Below, piece by piece: positions 10,985 through 24,700 of a stretch of 64,000 nt of DNA. Source of the stretch: Gnetum montanum. Taxonomy: Eukaryota > Streptophyta > Gnetopsida > Gnetales > Gnetaceae. Position 1 is the first letter of the stretch, and the number at the start of each line of letters is the position of its first letter. The notes beneath the pieces were generated by a model, which had not been told where the DNA came from, made no database searches, and was given only the letters and a program-made list of their open reading frames with translations. The stretch covers positions 557,642 to 621,641 of the forward strand of contig MNCI01022307.1 of NCBI GenBank assembly GCA_015680685.1. Direction: 5' to 3'. A program made the translations under genes and the position numbers.

Positions 10985-11705
10985 AGCGTCTACGCTGTTG
11001 AGTATATGCTGCACGCTTTATGCTGTAGACTTTGTCTACGCTGCTGAGTATACGCTGCACGCTCTACGCTGTAGACTCTATCTACACTGCTGAGTATACG
11101 TTGCATGCTCTACACTGTAGACTCCATCTACGCTGCTGAGTATACGCTGCACGCTCTACGCTGTAGACTCTATCTACACTGCTGAGTATACGTTGCATGC
11201 TCTACACTGTAGACTCCATCTACGCTGCTTAGCATACGTTGTACGCTCTATGCTGTAGACTCTGTCTACGCTGCTGAGTATACGCTGCACGCTCTATGCT
11301 GTAAACTCCGTCTACGCTGCTTAGCATATGCTGTACGCTCTACGCTGTAGACTCTGTATATGCTGCTTAGTATACGCTGCACACTCTACGCTGTAGACTT
11401 CGTCTACGCTGTTTAGCATACGCTATACGCTCTATGCTATAGACTTTGTCTACGCTGCTAAGTACACGCTGCACGCTCTACGCTGTAGACTTCGTCTACG
11501 CTGCTTAGCACACGTTGCACACTCTACGCTGTAGACTCCGTCTACGCTGCTTAGCATACGCTGCACGCTCTATGCTGTAGACTCCGTCTACGCTGCTTAG
11601 CATACATTGTAAGCTCTAAGTTGTAGACTCTATCTACGCTACTAAGTATACGCTGCACGCTCTACGCCGTATACTCCATCTACGCTACTTAGTTTACGCT
11701 GTACG
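10985..11705 (+). repeat. Period-46 minisatellite in B leader (about 15 units)
   Basis: Units have the form CTGCTGAGTATACGCTGCACG followed by CTCTACGCTGTAGACTCTRTCTACG. Successive CTGCTGAG blocks are 46 bp apart (11,041 and 11,087). About 15 copies fill the untranslated leader between primer site and gag. The words TACGCTG and GTATACGC, also common in the LTR, make up most of the unit. Confidence 0.9.
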
Positions 11706-11870
11706 TTGCTTTGCCTACACGTTTTAACGTATACCTATACACTGTCACTATACGCTGGTCATTGAAACCTATACGCTAAGTTCCAGTCTATACGCTGTAC
11801 CCAGCGAACGTAGGTTTATGCCGTACTAAGTATACCCGTACTAAGTATATCAGTTTCATATCCTTTCACT
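11706..11870 (+). other. Rest of B leader
   Basis: Degenerate TACGCTG-rich sequence continues the minisatellite and ends at the gag ATG. I see no separate gene in it. Confidence 0.6.
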
Positions 11871-14800
11871 ATGTCATATTCTCAACTGCCCATCATGAAC
11901 ACTGCAAACTCCAATGCTGCAACCAAGCCAGTCATAGACATCATAGGCACCATGGTTATTCAACAACCCGTGGTACAACCCATAGTGGGGCCTCTCCGGT
12001 CTCTCAGATTGCAAGGAAGGAACCCATCATTTAACATTATAACTCAGGAGCAATACAATTTCATATGTGTGAAAATGCAAGCCGACCTAACCGTGGATCA
12101 AACCAAAATGGAGGTTAAGAGACAATACGTACTCTTCCATAGGGGAGGACATGAGTTCATTCCTTCCCCGTATGACATCATCCCACTCCCAGAGCATTAC
12201 TCTGAGCTCATCTCACAACTCCTCCTACAAAGGAGTCAGCCTTTAGATTAGCCTGTGGTAAATCCTCAATTAGAAGAGGAGGATGATTTTGCAGCCCAAT
12301 CCGAGCATGAAGATTCGTACCATACTCTTAGTCCGCAAACCTATGCAAACCCTTTGTTTCATCTAGCCACAGGGGAAATTACGTCCCTTCAACCATTTAA
12401 ATTTACCCAAGCACAAATACCTCAACAAGAATCATCCACACTTGTTCATATTCCTCCTGCAACCGATCTGCAACTCAACACACTTCCCCTTGCTATTCCC
12501 CCTATTACAACAGAAGCCCCATTATCACAAATACAACCTCCTCAAAATAATGTAGGAGCAACCTTCCCGCCCCGAGTGATCGGGATGCCACATGTGATAC
12601 CAGCTTCTACATCTGCTCATTATATGCCCCGGGTCCAAACCCAAGGAGCCCATTTCATAGCTATAACTCAACCAGTTCAGAGTGCCCCTATGTAAAGCGT
12701 AACTGGCCAATGGGTAGCGATTGGTGCTCAACCACATCAATTCCCTCACTATAACATACCGCCTCACACAATTCTACTAGCTAACATCCCTCAAGGACAA
12801 CCAAAACAATAACCCCTTGCCTACAATGTGCTGCCCCTAGTACCACCCACCACAAATATTCCGCAAATGCAGCCTCCAACTACACAACTTTCTTCCTTCC
12901 AGCCCACTATCCAAAAATCTAACCTGTATACGGTACAACATCCACAACCTACTATCTTGCCTAATGCCTAAGACTAGGTTGACGCTAAAAAGCTAATGCA
13001 GGAGCTAACCGACGAGGTCAAGCGCCTCAAGATAGCCGCTGATGGAGAGCTCAAGGTAGTGGACTTCTATCACGATGACCCCATCAGCTCTTCGGTTCTG
13101 CCTCTAACATTACCCAAGGGTGTATCTTTACCCACGCTGATTAAATACAATGGGGAGAAAGACCCCAACGCTCACCTCATAACATTTAGACTAGAGTGCG
13201 TGCTACTTCAGGCATGGCCACATGCCATTCTATGAGTATTCCCCATGTCCCTTGCTGGGAGAGCACTTGATTGGTATCGGGCATTGCCACGTAACTCAAT
13301 ATCTTCTCTGGAAGATTTGTTACACCAATTCGTCACTTGGTTCAAGTACAACTTGAAGCCTGAAGCAACACTTGACAGCCTCATACAGGTCAAGCAAGCA
13401 CCCGTTGAACCTGTCCAAAAATTCATCCAACGGTGGAGTGCTGCTCTCAATGAACTCCACGAGCCAATCCCAGAGACGTATCTCCTCACCATCCTAAAAG
13501 GGGCTGTCAACGATTTTGTCAAATCCAAACTATATTATCGTAATGCACACACTCTGAGTCAAGCGTTTGTATAGATTAAGAACATAGAGGAGGTAGCACA
13601 AAATAGCCATGATCCTGCATATTCAGCTTTTAAGAATCAACATAGTAAGAAAGATAAAGAAAAGGTTAAAACAACTATAGCAGCCGTAGTAGAAACACAA
13701 CAAGCAAATGTGGGACAACAAGGCAAACCACCTTTTGCCCCTGCTAATTACGCTAAACCCACTCCTACAACCACACCAGAATCATCGGCATCACAAAACC
13801 CAACACCGGGTCGTACGAGAAACTTCGAGAGAAAGGACCCCTCCCAATACACACCACTACCCATGAAGCCATCGCAACTATTCGACCAACTCTTGAAAGC
13901 TGAACTGATGAAACATAAATAGTTTTCCCCTGCAGCAATCCAAAGGCATGATCAGTTTTGTCAATTGGTTCTGAACCGAAGCCTAGCAATGCCAGACGAG
14001 CCCTCAGTACCAAAAGGCTTTAGAATGGACCATTCCTGCGATTATCATCAACGTAATGGGCATGGCACTGATTATTGTTTCACCCTAAAACAAGACATCC
14101 AATGGATGATAGATGGAGGTCAAATCACTTTTAATGAAGCCAACCTGGTCCAATCACAAAACCAGGCTATGGGCGTATATAAACATCCTTTAAATACTAA
14201 AGAAGCACCGTATGTAATTAACACCATTTATTTCGATAACGAACCGGAAATACCTAGCATTAACACTGTACATTCCGATCAACAGCAAGTACCTAAGAAA
14301 CCATTTATAGTGCACATTCCTCGCACTGTACAAACATCTATGCCTCAACCATCATATTCCCCACAGAAACATTATGTCATCCGAATTCCCCCCGGCGTAG
14401 CAACTTCCATCACACCAACATGCGAAAAAACATATGTGGTACACGTACCTCCCGCTACTGCTACCGCAAACACACAAACACCTCCTATTCAGCCCACCCC
14501 CTACGTAGTCCAAGTACCACCTGCGGTCACAACAGCGGAGGTACAACCTCCAGCTAGGCCAACTCCATACGTCGTTAAGACACCCAAACGTCCTACTGAC
14601 CACTAGTCCTTCACTTCGCAAACACAGCATAAACCGAGTCCCTATGTAATCAAGGTGCCCAGCCAGCCTGGTATTGAACTGCATGCAACCGTCCAACCGC
14701 AACCCTGCCCTACTCCATACGTAGTACAAGTTCCAAAGCAACCTGAGGTCCCGAAACCAACTGCACCCCCACGCCACACACGAGAACGCCTAGCAGACAA

Positions 14801-16057
14801 GCTTACATGTGAACGCTTGGAGAAGGAGCACCAACGACTAGCCTTAGGATGTCCCAAACCTACCCCTTTAAATGCAATACCCATGACACCACCTAACAAT
14901 AAACTGAACACAGGTTATAAGGGTGAATCATCCGGAAAACATGATATGCCCAAATCAACGATTCCGGGTAAAAATTACAAACCAACTATGCATGAAATAA
15001 AACTGTTGGGCCCGATGGACCAAATCACTACCAACAAACATACGCCCAAAAGTAGAGATCTAGCAACAGCTCTAACGTAGGTCACACAGGCGCTTAAACA
15101 AAAAAACACTTCACTAAGCTTATACGACCTAGTGTTAACATCTCAAACCCATCGCGAAGCTCTAGTGTGCATGTTGACATCCATCCCAATAAGCGAAGAC
15201 TTGCCTCCAAATGAACCTTCAATTCATGCGGTAATGTACTCGCCTCAAGGGTCAACTCCTAAGCCATTAAGTTTCCAAAATGACAACATCAAAGTGGATG
15301 AGAAAACAGGAGAGATAACAACCGCTCCTATGTTCATAACAATACGAATAAATCAATTTAAGATACATAGGATCTATGTAGATGATGGAGCCGCTACAAA
15401 TGTAGTACCCTATCTCATCATCGAACAATTGGGGCTTATGGAGCTAATTAAACCAACCGCCACTACATGTTTGAAATCGTTCAGCGGATCACGCATGATA
15501 GTCAAAGGCACCGTGACTTTGTGGTAATCGATGAAATGCTAGGGTTCAACCTAATATTGGGAAGGCCCTGGTTAGCCCAATTGAAGGCTGTCTCTTTCCC
15601 CATACACCAAGAAATTCACCTGCCTTATGAAGGTGGAGAAATCATTATACACGGGGAGGCTGCTATACCTACCATCTCATCGTATACAGATACAGACCAA
15701 GGCTCGGAGGTTAAGCTTGAAGAGCCTAAACAAGATGATGCAGACGAACAACAAAGATATATGCAACTAGTAGGCGATAATCTTTTAGACACAAAGAAAA
15801 ATCTACCCAAAACAGAAATATTCGGGCTTGAAATCATACATACACAGCCTTACTTAGAAACTACAATTGACACGGAAACCACGATACATGAAGAAGCGCC
15901 GGAAAGCACCAACGCGGAAACTATTCCATTAGACGTCCCTTGGGCTGAATTACCATTCAACGTGATCAGCAAAGAAGACGCTAAATATAGAATCATACCC
16001 GTTAATGCTACTCCTAACGTTAAAGTGAGAAAAATCAAAAAACTACTAAACCAATAA
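11871..16057 (+). pseudogene. gag-pro: Gag-protease polyprotein of B
   Basis: Start ATG at 11,871 (MSYSQLPIMN). Fragments at 11,871-12,251, 12,255-12,695, 12,996-13,235, 13,245-13,574, 13,710-13,922, 13,965-14,606, 14,655-15,080 and 15,132-15,527 are all in one frame, separated by point-mutation stops; 15,467-16,057 is in another frame. Order: Gln/Pro-rich N terminus; gag core (ALDWYRALP, FIQRWSAALNELHEPIPE); zinc-knuckle variant CDYHQRNGHGTDYC; a stretch with repeated YVVxVPP words (14,280-14,740); protease with VDDGAATNVVP as active site and GFNLILGRPWL. Against C, about 13 codons are missing after VKGT, which explains the frame change. The polyprotein ends at a stop before pol. Confidence 0.85.
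14290..14740 (+). repeat. YVVxVPP peptide repeats in B Gag
   Basis: At least seven related words: FIVHIPR, YVIRIPP, YVVHVPP, YVVQVPP, YVVKTPK, YVIKVPS and YVVQVPK, spaced by Pro/Thr/Gln-rich linkers of about 20 to 30 residues. C has LVIRVPK at the matching place (near 44,375). The repeats lie between the zinc knuckle and the protease. Confidence 0.75.
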
Positions 16058-16683
16058 ACGACATTTAAGTCTGGAACGACGTTAAACTATCATGTCTGCA
16101 ACTACATAAAACTAGCCACGATCAGAAATGGTCGATCTACCAAGAAATCAACCCTTGTCACTTGAAACTTCCTTTGTTTACGTGTGGCCCGAAATGGCCT
16201 TAAACTAGTGCATGTGGCCTGAAATGGCCTTAAACTAGATCATCTACCTACATTTTTTTTTTCTCTCGAATTCCGATTCATTGTTCGAATTTACGCTTGC
16301 ATTGTCATGTTGTCAATAACAATTTTTGCAATTATCCTTCGCTTATAATTACATTCCTACTTATAATTACATTCGTGCACTACACTTAAGCTACAAAAAC
16401 AAACCAAAACATTTTACATTGCCGTATCATGTTTACATCTAAACTCAAAATCCACAACAAAAAATATATGTAGAAATATGTATATACATGTAATGATATA
16501 CAAGTACAAGAGTTAACTGATTTTATTCATCCATTCAATATAACTCAAAACATTCAATTTATGACTCACGTAAAAATGAGAGCCAGAATAATTTCAAAGC
16601 AAAAATTAAACATCAGGGATGGGAGGGTTGTCCCCTTTAGACCCACCAGCATCATGGCTCCCTACTCCATTGGGGCCAACTTC
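16058..16683 (+). other. Start of PR-RT spacer of B, with GGCCTTAAACTAG motifs
   Basis: Noncoding in the element's sense. GAAATGGCCTTAAACTAG occurs at 16,191-16,208 and 16,221-16,238 (30 bp apart); related words TTAAACTATC and AAAACTAGCC lie just before. The exact core AAATGGCCTTAAACTAG is also found after the gag-protease stop of C. The remainder (16,250-16,683) is AT-rich, downstream of the antisense gene's stop. Confidence 0.65.
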
Positions 16684-19600
16684 TTAAACATCGTCGTCGC
16701 CTCCACCCTATAAAATACAAAAGAGACAATCAATACAAGAAAAAAAGAGAAAACTCCTAAAAATTTCTCAACGAACGAATTTCATGGCAACAAAATGCTT
16801 ACCGTAGGGGACCCCCCTAAACCGAATTCCAGTCAACGGAGAATTTCCTCCTCTGAGACGCTAGCCCAGTCAGTCCCATCAAGACCTAAATCAACATTTG
16901 CCAAGGCCTTCCCCTTGTCAACAGCTGACCATATAGGATGTTTCAAGGGGAATTCGCCCACAGAGACCTCCCCAGAAGCAGTCATAATTACCCTAGTAGG
17001 TGATTCCATCTCAATAGTTGTATTCTTAGCAAAGGTATCAAATGCAGAACGTAGACCCAGGCCCTCCATAAACATTTCAAGCTGACGCTTTTCAATGGAT
17101 ACTTCCTTCAATGATTTCTTGTAATGGTTCTTGTGGTTCTTCTCATCTTGACCCCACTTACGCACCTTGGAAGCGAAAGCCTTCCAATCCTGGCACTTGA
17201 GGTTCAGTAGATCTACTTGGGCTTTACGCTCTGCTAGTTTCCGGGTCAGTGACGCGTGGCGATTGAGCAGGTTCCAATACCTAGTATAAGTGATCTTAGA
17301 GGTTCACCAAGAACAATCACCTATCAGTCTGGCAAAGGCAAACTCATATCGAGCCTTGAGATCATCACGTTCAACTGATAACTCAAAAACTTCTTTTTCC
17401 TTTACTTGGATTTGCAACCATAACTGTTCGATGGAACGCCTACAAGTCCAAAGCAATTTGGCATTATGTACAAGATCTTCTGCCACCTCATCATAGATCG
17501 GCCTTGGTATCTGCTCAACTTTTGGGGGTAGTGTAGGAAAACTTTCAATGCTAACGGTCTCATATGGATCCCACTTCATCTTGGCTCCTACACACACGAA
17601 AAGAACAAGCATTAAACATTAGATGACAAAAAAGGGGTGTGAAACTCTAATGCTGCAAAAGGCTCGAAACATTTGTACCTATCTCAGGATGGGCTTCCTA
17701 AATACGGTCGACCACCTCGTCGACGATACTGGTCACGAAATCTATTTTACTTGGCATCTCAGTCCAAGAAAATGATCTATGAGTACAAGGTTGACTAGCC
17801 TCAGGGGGCATTTCAGGGGGAACCACCTTCATAGGCACTTCCAACCGCATCGTAGGAATTATCCTACCTTCATCTGAAAGGGATAAAAAAACCATAAAAG
17901 TAAAACACCATAGAAATAATGATTCACAAAGAAACACAATAAAACAAAAGGAAACATACCATCTTCTCTGACCCCTTCTGGGTTTGGAGGGTCACCAAGG
18001 TCCAATCTTCCCTTAAGGAAGCTACTGAACATTTCATCCACACCACCCTGGTCATCGACCAGTTCTATCTCCGTGGTGTCTTCCACTAGCTCTTCTATCC
18101 GTTCCACCTGATCTTTGCCAACCTCTTCCTCCTCCTTAATTATTAAGTCTGTTGTAGCTTCCTCCTCCTCGATGATGGTCTCTAACTCCTGTCTCCTCAC
18201 TTCCTGAGTCAAGTCTGAAGGCATTAGTGTCATGTAAGCGGTCAAAATGAAAAATATGAATAAGACAAAAAGATAATGCAATAAGTGTGCCAAGCTTACT
18301 TACCTTGAACAAGCATTTTGAACCGTATTCGCTTCACTCTTGGCTCTTCCACATTTGAGGCCACCTCTGTTGAGCGTTCATGCTTCGGGAGCTTCAACTT
18401 GGCTTTCCCAATGATCTCTTTGATGACACATTCAGCTCTCTTTGCAGTATAGGGCACATCATCTAGTTCCAACCGCACACTATCACGTGTATGGATTGAA
18501 GTACCAAATGACCCTCCTATTGTTACGGATACAGATTCATCAATCCCCTCAGGTGCATCTTGGGACTCAGCTATCTCGAACAAATGATTAATCCACGGGT
18601 GAGATAATTAGCTACGATCCCATAGAACATATTTATTATCTGCACAAACCACTAGAAACTCGGCCAAGCGACGTAGATAGCCAGTGACGCATGCAAATGT
18701 AAAATGGGACTACGCCTCAACATTTGAACACAATTTCACTATCTCCTTATGAAGGCCTGACAACAAAAATTGAGCCCAATTATAATGCATCCCAGTTTCT
18801 AAGATGGTTCGCATGATGCGCACAGCTTCAACACCAAGACTCCTCACCTGGGACAGGGATTTAGGAAATACTCGTGCCCGAAACAGGGGATACAATTCAT
18901 TAACTTCCACCACCTTCGACGTCCCCTGCATAGAGAATCCCTTGGAGCCCTTGACAATGCCCAACCAGTCTTCTAGCTCACGCACCATATGAAGCTCTTT
19001 CTACGCCCTGTCCAAAACCACATTTACGCCATCTGCCGGTACACCGAATAGGTCTGAAAAGAACTCAACTGACAAATGGAAAACTATTTTGACACCCTTC
19101 ATACGGGTGCTATAGTAGAAGACGGACTTGTCGAATGAATCAACAATCCCGATCATTTCAGCTATGGACACATCAGGGCTCGGGGTTGTAAATAACTCCA
19201 TGAGGCTGGCATCATCCAAACAATGGACAATAGACGATGGGGCATTGGTGCGCAACCATCGCTGTGCCTTTCTAATCTTCCCAAACTTCATCAACAGGGT
19301 ACTCTTAGTTCGTCTTGTCGCAACAGGGTCTCCGCCGGGAGGAACATCAACTGTAAACACAATTTGAAACCATCACATCAGTATGACTACCAGCAGTCGA
19401 ACAAACACACTAAGGCATCTACAAAATATTGTCACTCACCTTTAGTTGTGGACTTCGAGGTGCCAGAACCCAAGTCAACATCACAAGGGAAAACTGGTCC
19501 ATTACGTGACCAATCTCCATGCAACCACCCACGAGCCGTGCATTGTGCAAATGCCCTGGAAAATCGTTTATGGAAATGAACAATGTCACCCTTCGTCTGA

Positions 19601-20237
19601 GCTAATATAGCTCCACGAAGGATAGGACCCACCATAAAGGTCTCTAAAGCAGTATGAGCCAGGGCAAGCCCATCATCATTGACGCATGTCCCATCTTGGT
19701 TAACTTGGGGCCTGCAAAAGAATGGTCATCACAACAGGAGCAAACACTAAACGACAAAAATAGAAACAACAAACTAAACGATCTTACCTCTCTACTCGGT
19801 ACACCGTGCCAGGAGGGTTCTGAAATAACGTGCGCGCACGCGTAGCCAGAAACAATGTGTTATTGAGATAGTCAGGCCCTCGTGGCAATAGGTCCCACAC
19901 GCGCGCTAACAGGCGAGTAGATTTGGGCTTGCCAGAGGGACTGTCCTCGATCACAAGCGGTCCCTCGTCAATATCAACTATGAAAACCGTGACGCCATCT
20001 GAAGATTCCGGCAACATAGCTTCAAGCACGCTCTGCGCCACTTGTTCGCTTAGGTGTGACCGCACCACCACCTTAAATCTGCCTAGGAGGAAGGCGAGGA
20101 ATTCACAGGCCCCTTCCCTAAACCATAACCCATTGTTGTCAATAGTCAGATCAGGGGTAGGTTCATCAGTCTCAAGTGGCCCAAACCATGCCAGTACTCC
20201 AACCAGCTCAACTACTAAGAGAAAAGGCTCAGGATCC
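16684..20237 (-). pseudogene. Antisense multi-exon gene inside element B (exons 2-8)
   Basis: Not recognised as a known family. Predicted exons on the minus strand: 20,237-19,788, 19,711-19,440, 19,350-18,304, 18,214-17,960, 17,873-17,679, 17,587-16,803 and 16,707-16,684. Each junction has an AG acceptor (for example TTACTTGCAG) and a GT donor (GTAAG, GTGAGT, GTATG), and the joins I checked keep the frame. The protein is about 1,000 aa: a mixed alpha/beta N-terminal half (GLWFREGA, LMELFTTPSPD, FFSDLFGVPADG, RLAEFLVV), then an acidic exon (EEEEATTDLIIKEEEE), then a charged, probably coiled-coil part (KEKEVFELSVERDDLKA). It aligns throughout with the gene in C. At least six in-frame stops (for example at 19,001, 18,710 and 17,304) make this copy a pseudogene. 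Exon 1 was not found with confidence. Confidence 0.75.
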
Positions 20238-20259
20238 CTGCAAGTAACCAGAATGCCAT

Positions 20260-21240
20260 GATAAATCAGCTATACATGAAAATGAGATGGAAAAATGAAA
20301 TTCCATGTTGTAGGCCAATACTTCAAAAAATTAAAAACTATTTACAATCGGTGTATACGCTATCAACAAACTGTTTACACTCGGCGTATACGTTGCCTGA
20401 AAAGAAAAAAAATTATTTACGCTCAGCGTATACTCTGTGAAAACACTTGGCGTATACGCTGCTTGAAAAAAAAAACCATTTACGCTTAGCGTATACGCTA
20501 TGAAAATAGTCTACGCTATACGCTGTGAAAATAGTCTACGCTATATGCTGTGGAAACCTTCTACACTTAGTGTACAGACCCTATATGCTGTACAGACCTT
20601 CTACACTGCTAACCTACACTCAGCGTACAGGCCCTTTACGCTACCAAAACTATCTACGCTGCCGAGACTGTCTATGCCAGATAACAAGTACAGATGAAAA
20701 ACAGTTAATAGAGGCAGGATTAGAGCCTACCTGTGTGCCAATCCAGGCCACGATGGAACCCTTGGCCTAGGCAAACACTATAACATCGCCTTACTTTCCT
20801 CTGCGAAAGTCAAATCAGGCCCCTTCCTCCCCTNTACTTTCCTCTGCGAAAGTCAAATCAGGCCCCTTCCTCCCCTAGCCTTCTACTTCCTTACCCTTGC
20901 CCATTCCGGTGTCCTGTATGCTGAAACTGACAGGGTTTACGCTGAGGTTTGAACCTGCATGTTGAGCTGAATCCTGTACACTAGGGTCTGAGCCTCTACG
21001 CTCATGCTTACACCGAAGTTGGAGCCTCTATGCTCAAGCCGAAGTTTGAGCCTCTACGCTCTACGTTTACGCTGGGGTTTGAGTCTCTACGCTTACGTTG
21101 GGATTTACGCTTCTACGCTTACGCCGGGGTTTAGGCTTCTATTCTTACGCTAAGGTTTATGCTCACGCTTTGGTTTACTTCAAGTTCACGGTGCGTATAA
21201 CAATTGACAGCCTTACGCTATATATAGCATCGCACCGACC
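20260..21240. other. TACGCTG-rich region upstream of the antisense gene in B
   Basis: About 900 bp of CAGCGTATACGC-type words and Pu/Py runs, resembling the B LTR and leader rather than coding DNA. A palindromic TATA-like CTATATATAG lies at 21,218-21,227 and could drive the antisense gene. A single n at 20,834 separates two copies of a 40-bp sequence, a likely assembly join. Confidence 0.5.
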
Positions 21241-21469
21241 CCGCCGCTGCCACCGCCGCCTTTGATTTCAACTAATATTTTATTAATTTTATTTAAAAAT
21301 TATCCAAAATACAAAATACAAAAAATATATATATAACAAAATGAACACTACCACGTGTTAATTCCCTCATAAACCAACTTCGGATGCCCATACTGAACGT
21401 TTTGACGTAAACTCTCTGATGTAAATTATACGACAACTGGGCATCATCAAACTGCCACAAACTGCCACA

Positions 21470-21610
21470 TTCGGCCCGGTAAGGCCTTAAACTGCCATAT
21501 TCGGCTCACATTTGGCCCAGTAAGGCCTTAAACAACCAAACACGACTCGATAAGGCCTTAAACTACCACACACGGCCTAGTAAGGCCTTAAACTGCCATG
21601 CATCCCTGTG
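21470..21610 (+). repeat. AAGGCCTTAAAC repeats near the end of the PR-RT spacer
   Basis: Four copies of AAGGCCTTAAACTGCC or close variants, at 21,481, about 21,525, 21,552 and 21,582, about 30 bp apart. They echo the GGCCTTAAACTAG copies at the other end of the spacer. Confidence 0.75.
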
Positions 21611-21689
21611 CGACAATAAACCACCATCGTACATGTACACATGATTTACGTTGCCAAGGAATACGGAACAACACCTATTAGCTCATTCT

Positions 21690-21708
21690 GCCCTCTGTTT
21701 ATTGGCAG
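21690..21708 (+). promoter_or_regulatory. Probable 3' splice site before pol of B
   Basis: CCCTCTGTTTATTGGCAG ends at 21,708 and is followed by the pol reading frame. C has TTTCTTTTTTGGCGGTTTGCAG in the same place. Ogre elements are known to splice an intron between protease and RT, so this is read as its acceptor. The donor was not pinned down. Confidence 0.55.
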
Positions 21709-24700
21709 GAACAAGCCCGATGGATTATCAGCATTTGTCCACACCATTGATCATCGATAGACCATATGGAAAGATCACAAGAGAAATTGACATAAATTCC
21801 ATCAGCTTAGGTACATGAACAGATGACACAATCATAGCCTCAACACAACAAACGCTAGATAGCTACAAAGGTATGACAAAATCTCTCGACATAGAAGCCG
21901 ATAGCATCACTGAAGGCCCGTTGACTGAAACCCCCATCGCTATGCCTAATGGTGAAATTAGAATATTAAAATTAAGTACACTATTGCAACCTCGACTAGC
22001 CAAAGACATAGAAGATGTGCTTCAAGACAACATAAAAGCATTCACTTGGTCTTACACAGACATGCCCCGGTTAGATCCTCGAATCATCTAGCACAATATT
22101 ATCCTTGATCTAAAATTAAGGCCAGTAAAACAAAAGGCACGAAAGGTTAAACCTGAGGTAGCACTGACAGTTCGCAATGAGATCACCAAACTTTATCAGG
22201 CAGGTTTCATTCGGGCTGTTGATTCCGCCGATTGGGTATCCAACATGGTCATTGTTCCAAAAAAGAATGGAAGCATTCGCTTATGCATTGACTTCCAGGA
22301 TCTCAACGTTGCAACCATAAAAGATGATTTTCCCCTACCCAGCATCGATCAACTTGTTGACTCAACCGCTGGGCACGCCCTATTATCTTTTATGGATGGC
22401 TTCTCAGGATACAGCCAGATACGCATTAAACCAGAGCATCAGCTCTGGACTACCTTTATGACACCATGGGGTACCTTTTGTTACACAATGATGCCCTTCA
22501 GTCTCAAGAACGTTGGGGCCACATATCAAAGGGCAATGACATTTTTCTTTAGCGATTACATGTTGCACTCACTCAATGACTATGTGGATGATATCGTCGT
22601 TAAATCAAAAACATCAGAACAACACGTACAAGATCTTGACATAGTACTAAAGCGTTGTTTAAAATATAAGCTGAGACTTAACCCAAAGAAATGTGTCTTC
22701 GGAGTTAAAATAGAAAAAATGCTTGGATTCATAGCCTCGGAAGCAGGGATACGAGTAGACCTCGATAAAGTTAAGGCCATAAAAAATTTAAAACCACCTA
22801 GCAAATTTACCGAACTCCGAGGTCTACAAGGTAGATTACAGTTCATCAGGCGTTTCATAGAAAAACTAATGGACAAGTTGAAACCTATGAACCACTTGCT
22901 ACACAAGAACGTCCATTTTGAATGGACTCCATAGTGCCAGGAAGCATTCGACAATATTAAAACAACACTTGTTCAACTACCCACAGTTTATCGACCTCAA
23001 AATGATAAACCGTTTTACATCTACCTTGCCACTTTGGACTCGTCAATCACATCCATGCTTTGCCAAAAACAAGATGATGGAACCGAAGTTCATGTCTATT
23101 ACTTAAACCATGCATTAGTAGCCCATGAGAAGAAGTATAACAAGGTGGAGAGGTCATGTCTAGCCCTGGTCTTTTCCCTAAAAAAATGGCAGCATTACCT
23201 CTTTCATAACCAAGTCAATATAATTTGCAAGGATAATGTGCTCAGATCCATCATAGGAAACATTTATGAGTCAAGTAGAATAGCCCGTTGGAAATCCATA
23301 ATAGCTGAGTTTAATCTACACTACATAGCACAATCATCAGTTAGGGGTCCAGCTATAGTGAATCAAATGATTGCGTCACCAATGCATGATCAAGCAACGA
23401 TAGAGCCAGAGTTCCCTGATGAAAATGTGAGTGCAATAGACATAGTACCTGATAACTATGATGCCATTTTGAACTTTAATGGAGCATCCACTTCTCGAGG
23501 GGGAAGTGTTGTCGCCGTCATCACCTAACCCTCCGGGGAGATCCGACCCTTTGCTTATCGTTTCGACTTTCACTGTACCAACAACATAGTAGAATACGAA
23601 GGTCTCCTTAGAGGTCTCATGGTAGCACAAGCTTCAGACATCTCACGACTAGTGGTCAAGGGAGACTCACAACTGGTTTTGAACCAAGTCACAGATATTT
23701 ATACATGCAAAGCGCAACATTTACAACCATACTGTGACTTAGCCAAACACTTAATGAGGTAATTCGAAAACATGGACGTGCAACATGTCTCTAGAAACGA
23801 CAATACCATTTTAGACGCACTGGCCATGCTAGCGCTAAACATATCACCTAACATGTTCCATATGTTGCCAAGCTCCATATGTTGCGATACTCTCGATATA
23901 TTACCAATTGCATCCATTAGTACAACGCACGCGGTAGAATGGTATGACAACATAAAAGAGTACCTTTTACACAGTGAAACACCGCGACATCTAACGAATG
24001 CACAGAAAGACGCGGTACGAAAGCGTTCTCGACAATATACACTGGTAGGGGACACATTGTGCCATCGATCCTACGAAGGCATACTGCTAACATGTGTTAG
24101 TAGTGCTGATGCCCAAACCATCGTCGAGCAAGCACATGATGGACTATGCGAAGGACATATAGCACCTAAAGCAATGGCAATGAAAATAAGACGCTTAGGC
24201 TATTATTGGCCACATATGGAGTATGACTATCTCTCCAAGGCTAAAACATGTAGTACTTGTCAAAGACATAGTAATCTGATCCATGTCCCACCAAATGAAT
24301 TACATACAGCGCAAATCACATGGCCCTTTCAAAAGTGGGGGTTGGACCTTATCGGACCAATAACACCCTCATCTTCTGCAGGGCATAGCTTCATCATAAC
24401 CACGATAGAGTATTTCACGAAGTGGGTAGAAGTTGTGCCCCTTCGAAAAACCACACCTAAACACGTATGCAACTTCATTCTTGAAAACATTGTGACCTGT
24501 TTTGGCATCCCCATGACCATCATCACCGATAACAGGCCACAATTCAGCAACGCCGAAACCAAAAATTTCTATGAAAGCNGGCGTTGCTGAATTGTGGCCT
24601 GTTATCGGTGATGATGGTCATGGGGATGCCAAAACAGGTCACAATGTTTTCAAGAATGAAGTTGCATACGTGTTTAGGTGTGGTTTTTCGAAGGGGCACA

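Noticed and set aside
20794-20875. Direct 40-bp duplicate as a target-site duplication
   Set aside because: Far too long for a Ty3/gypsy target duplication and centred on a single n, so it is an assembly join.
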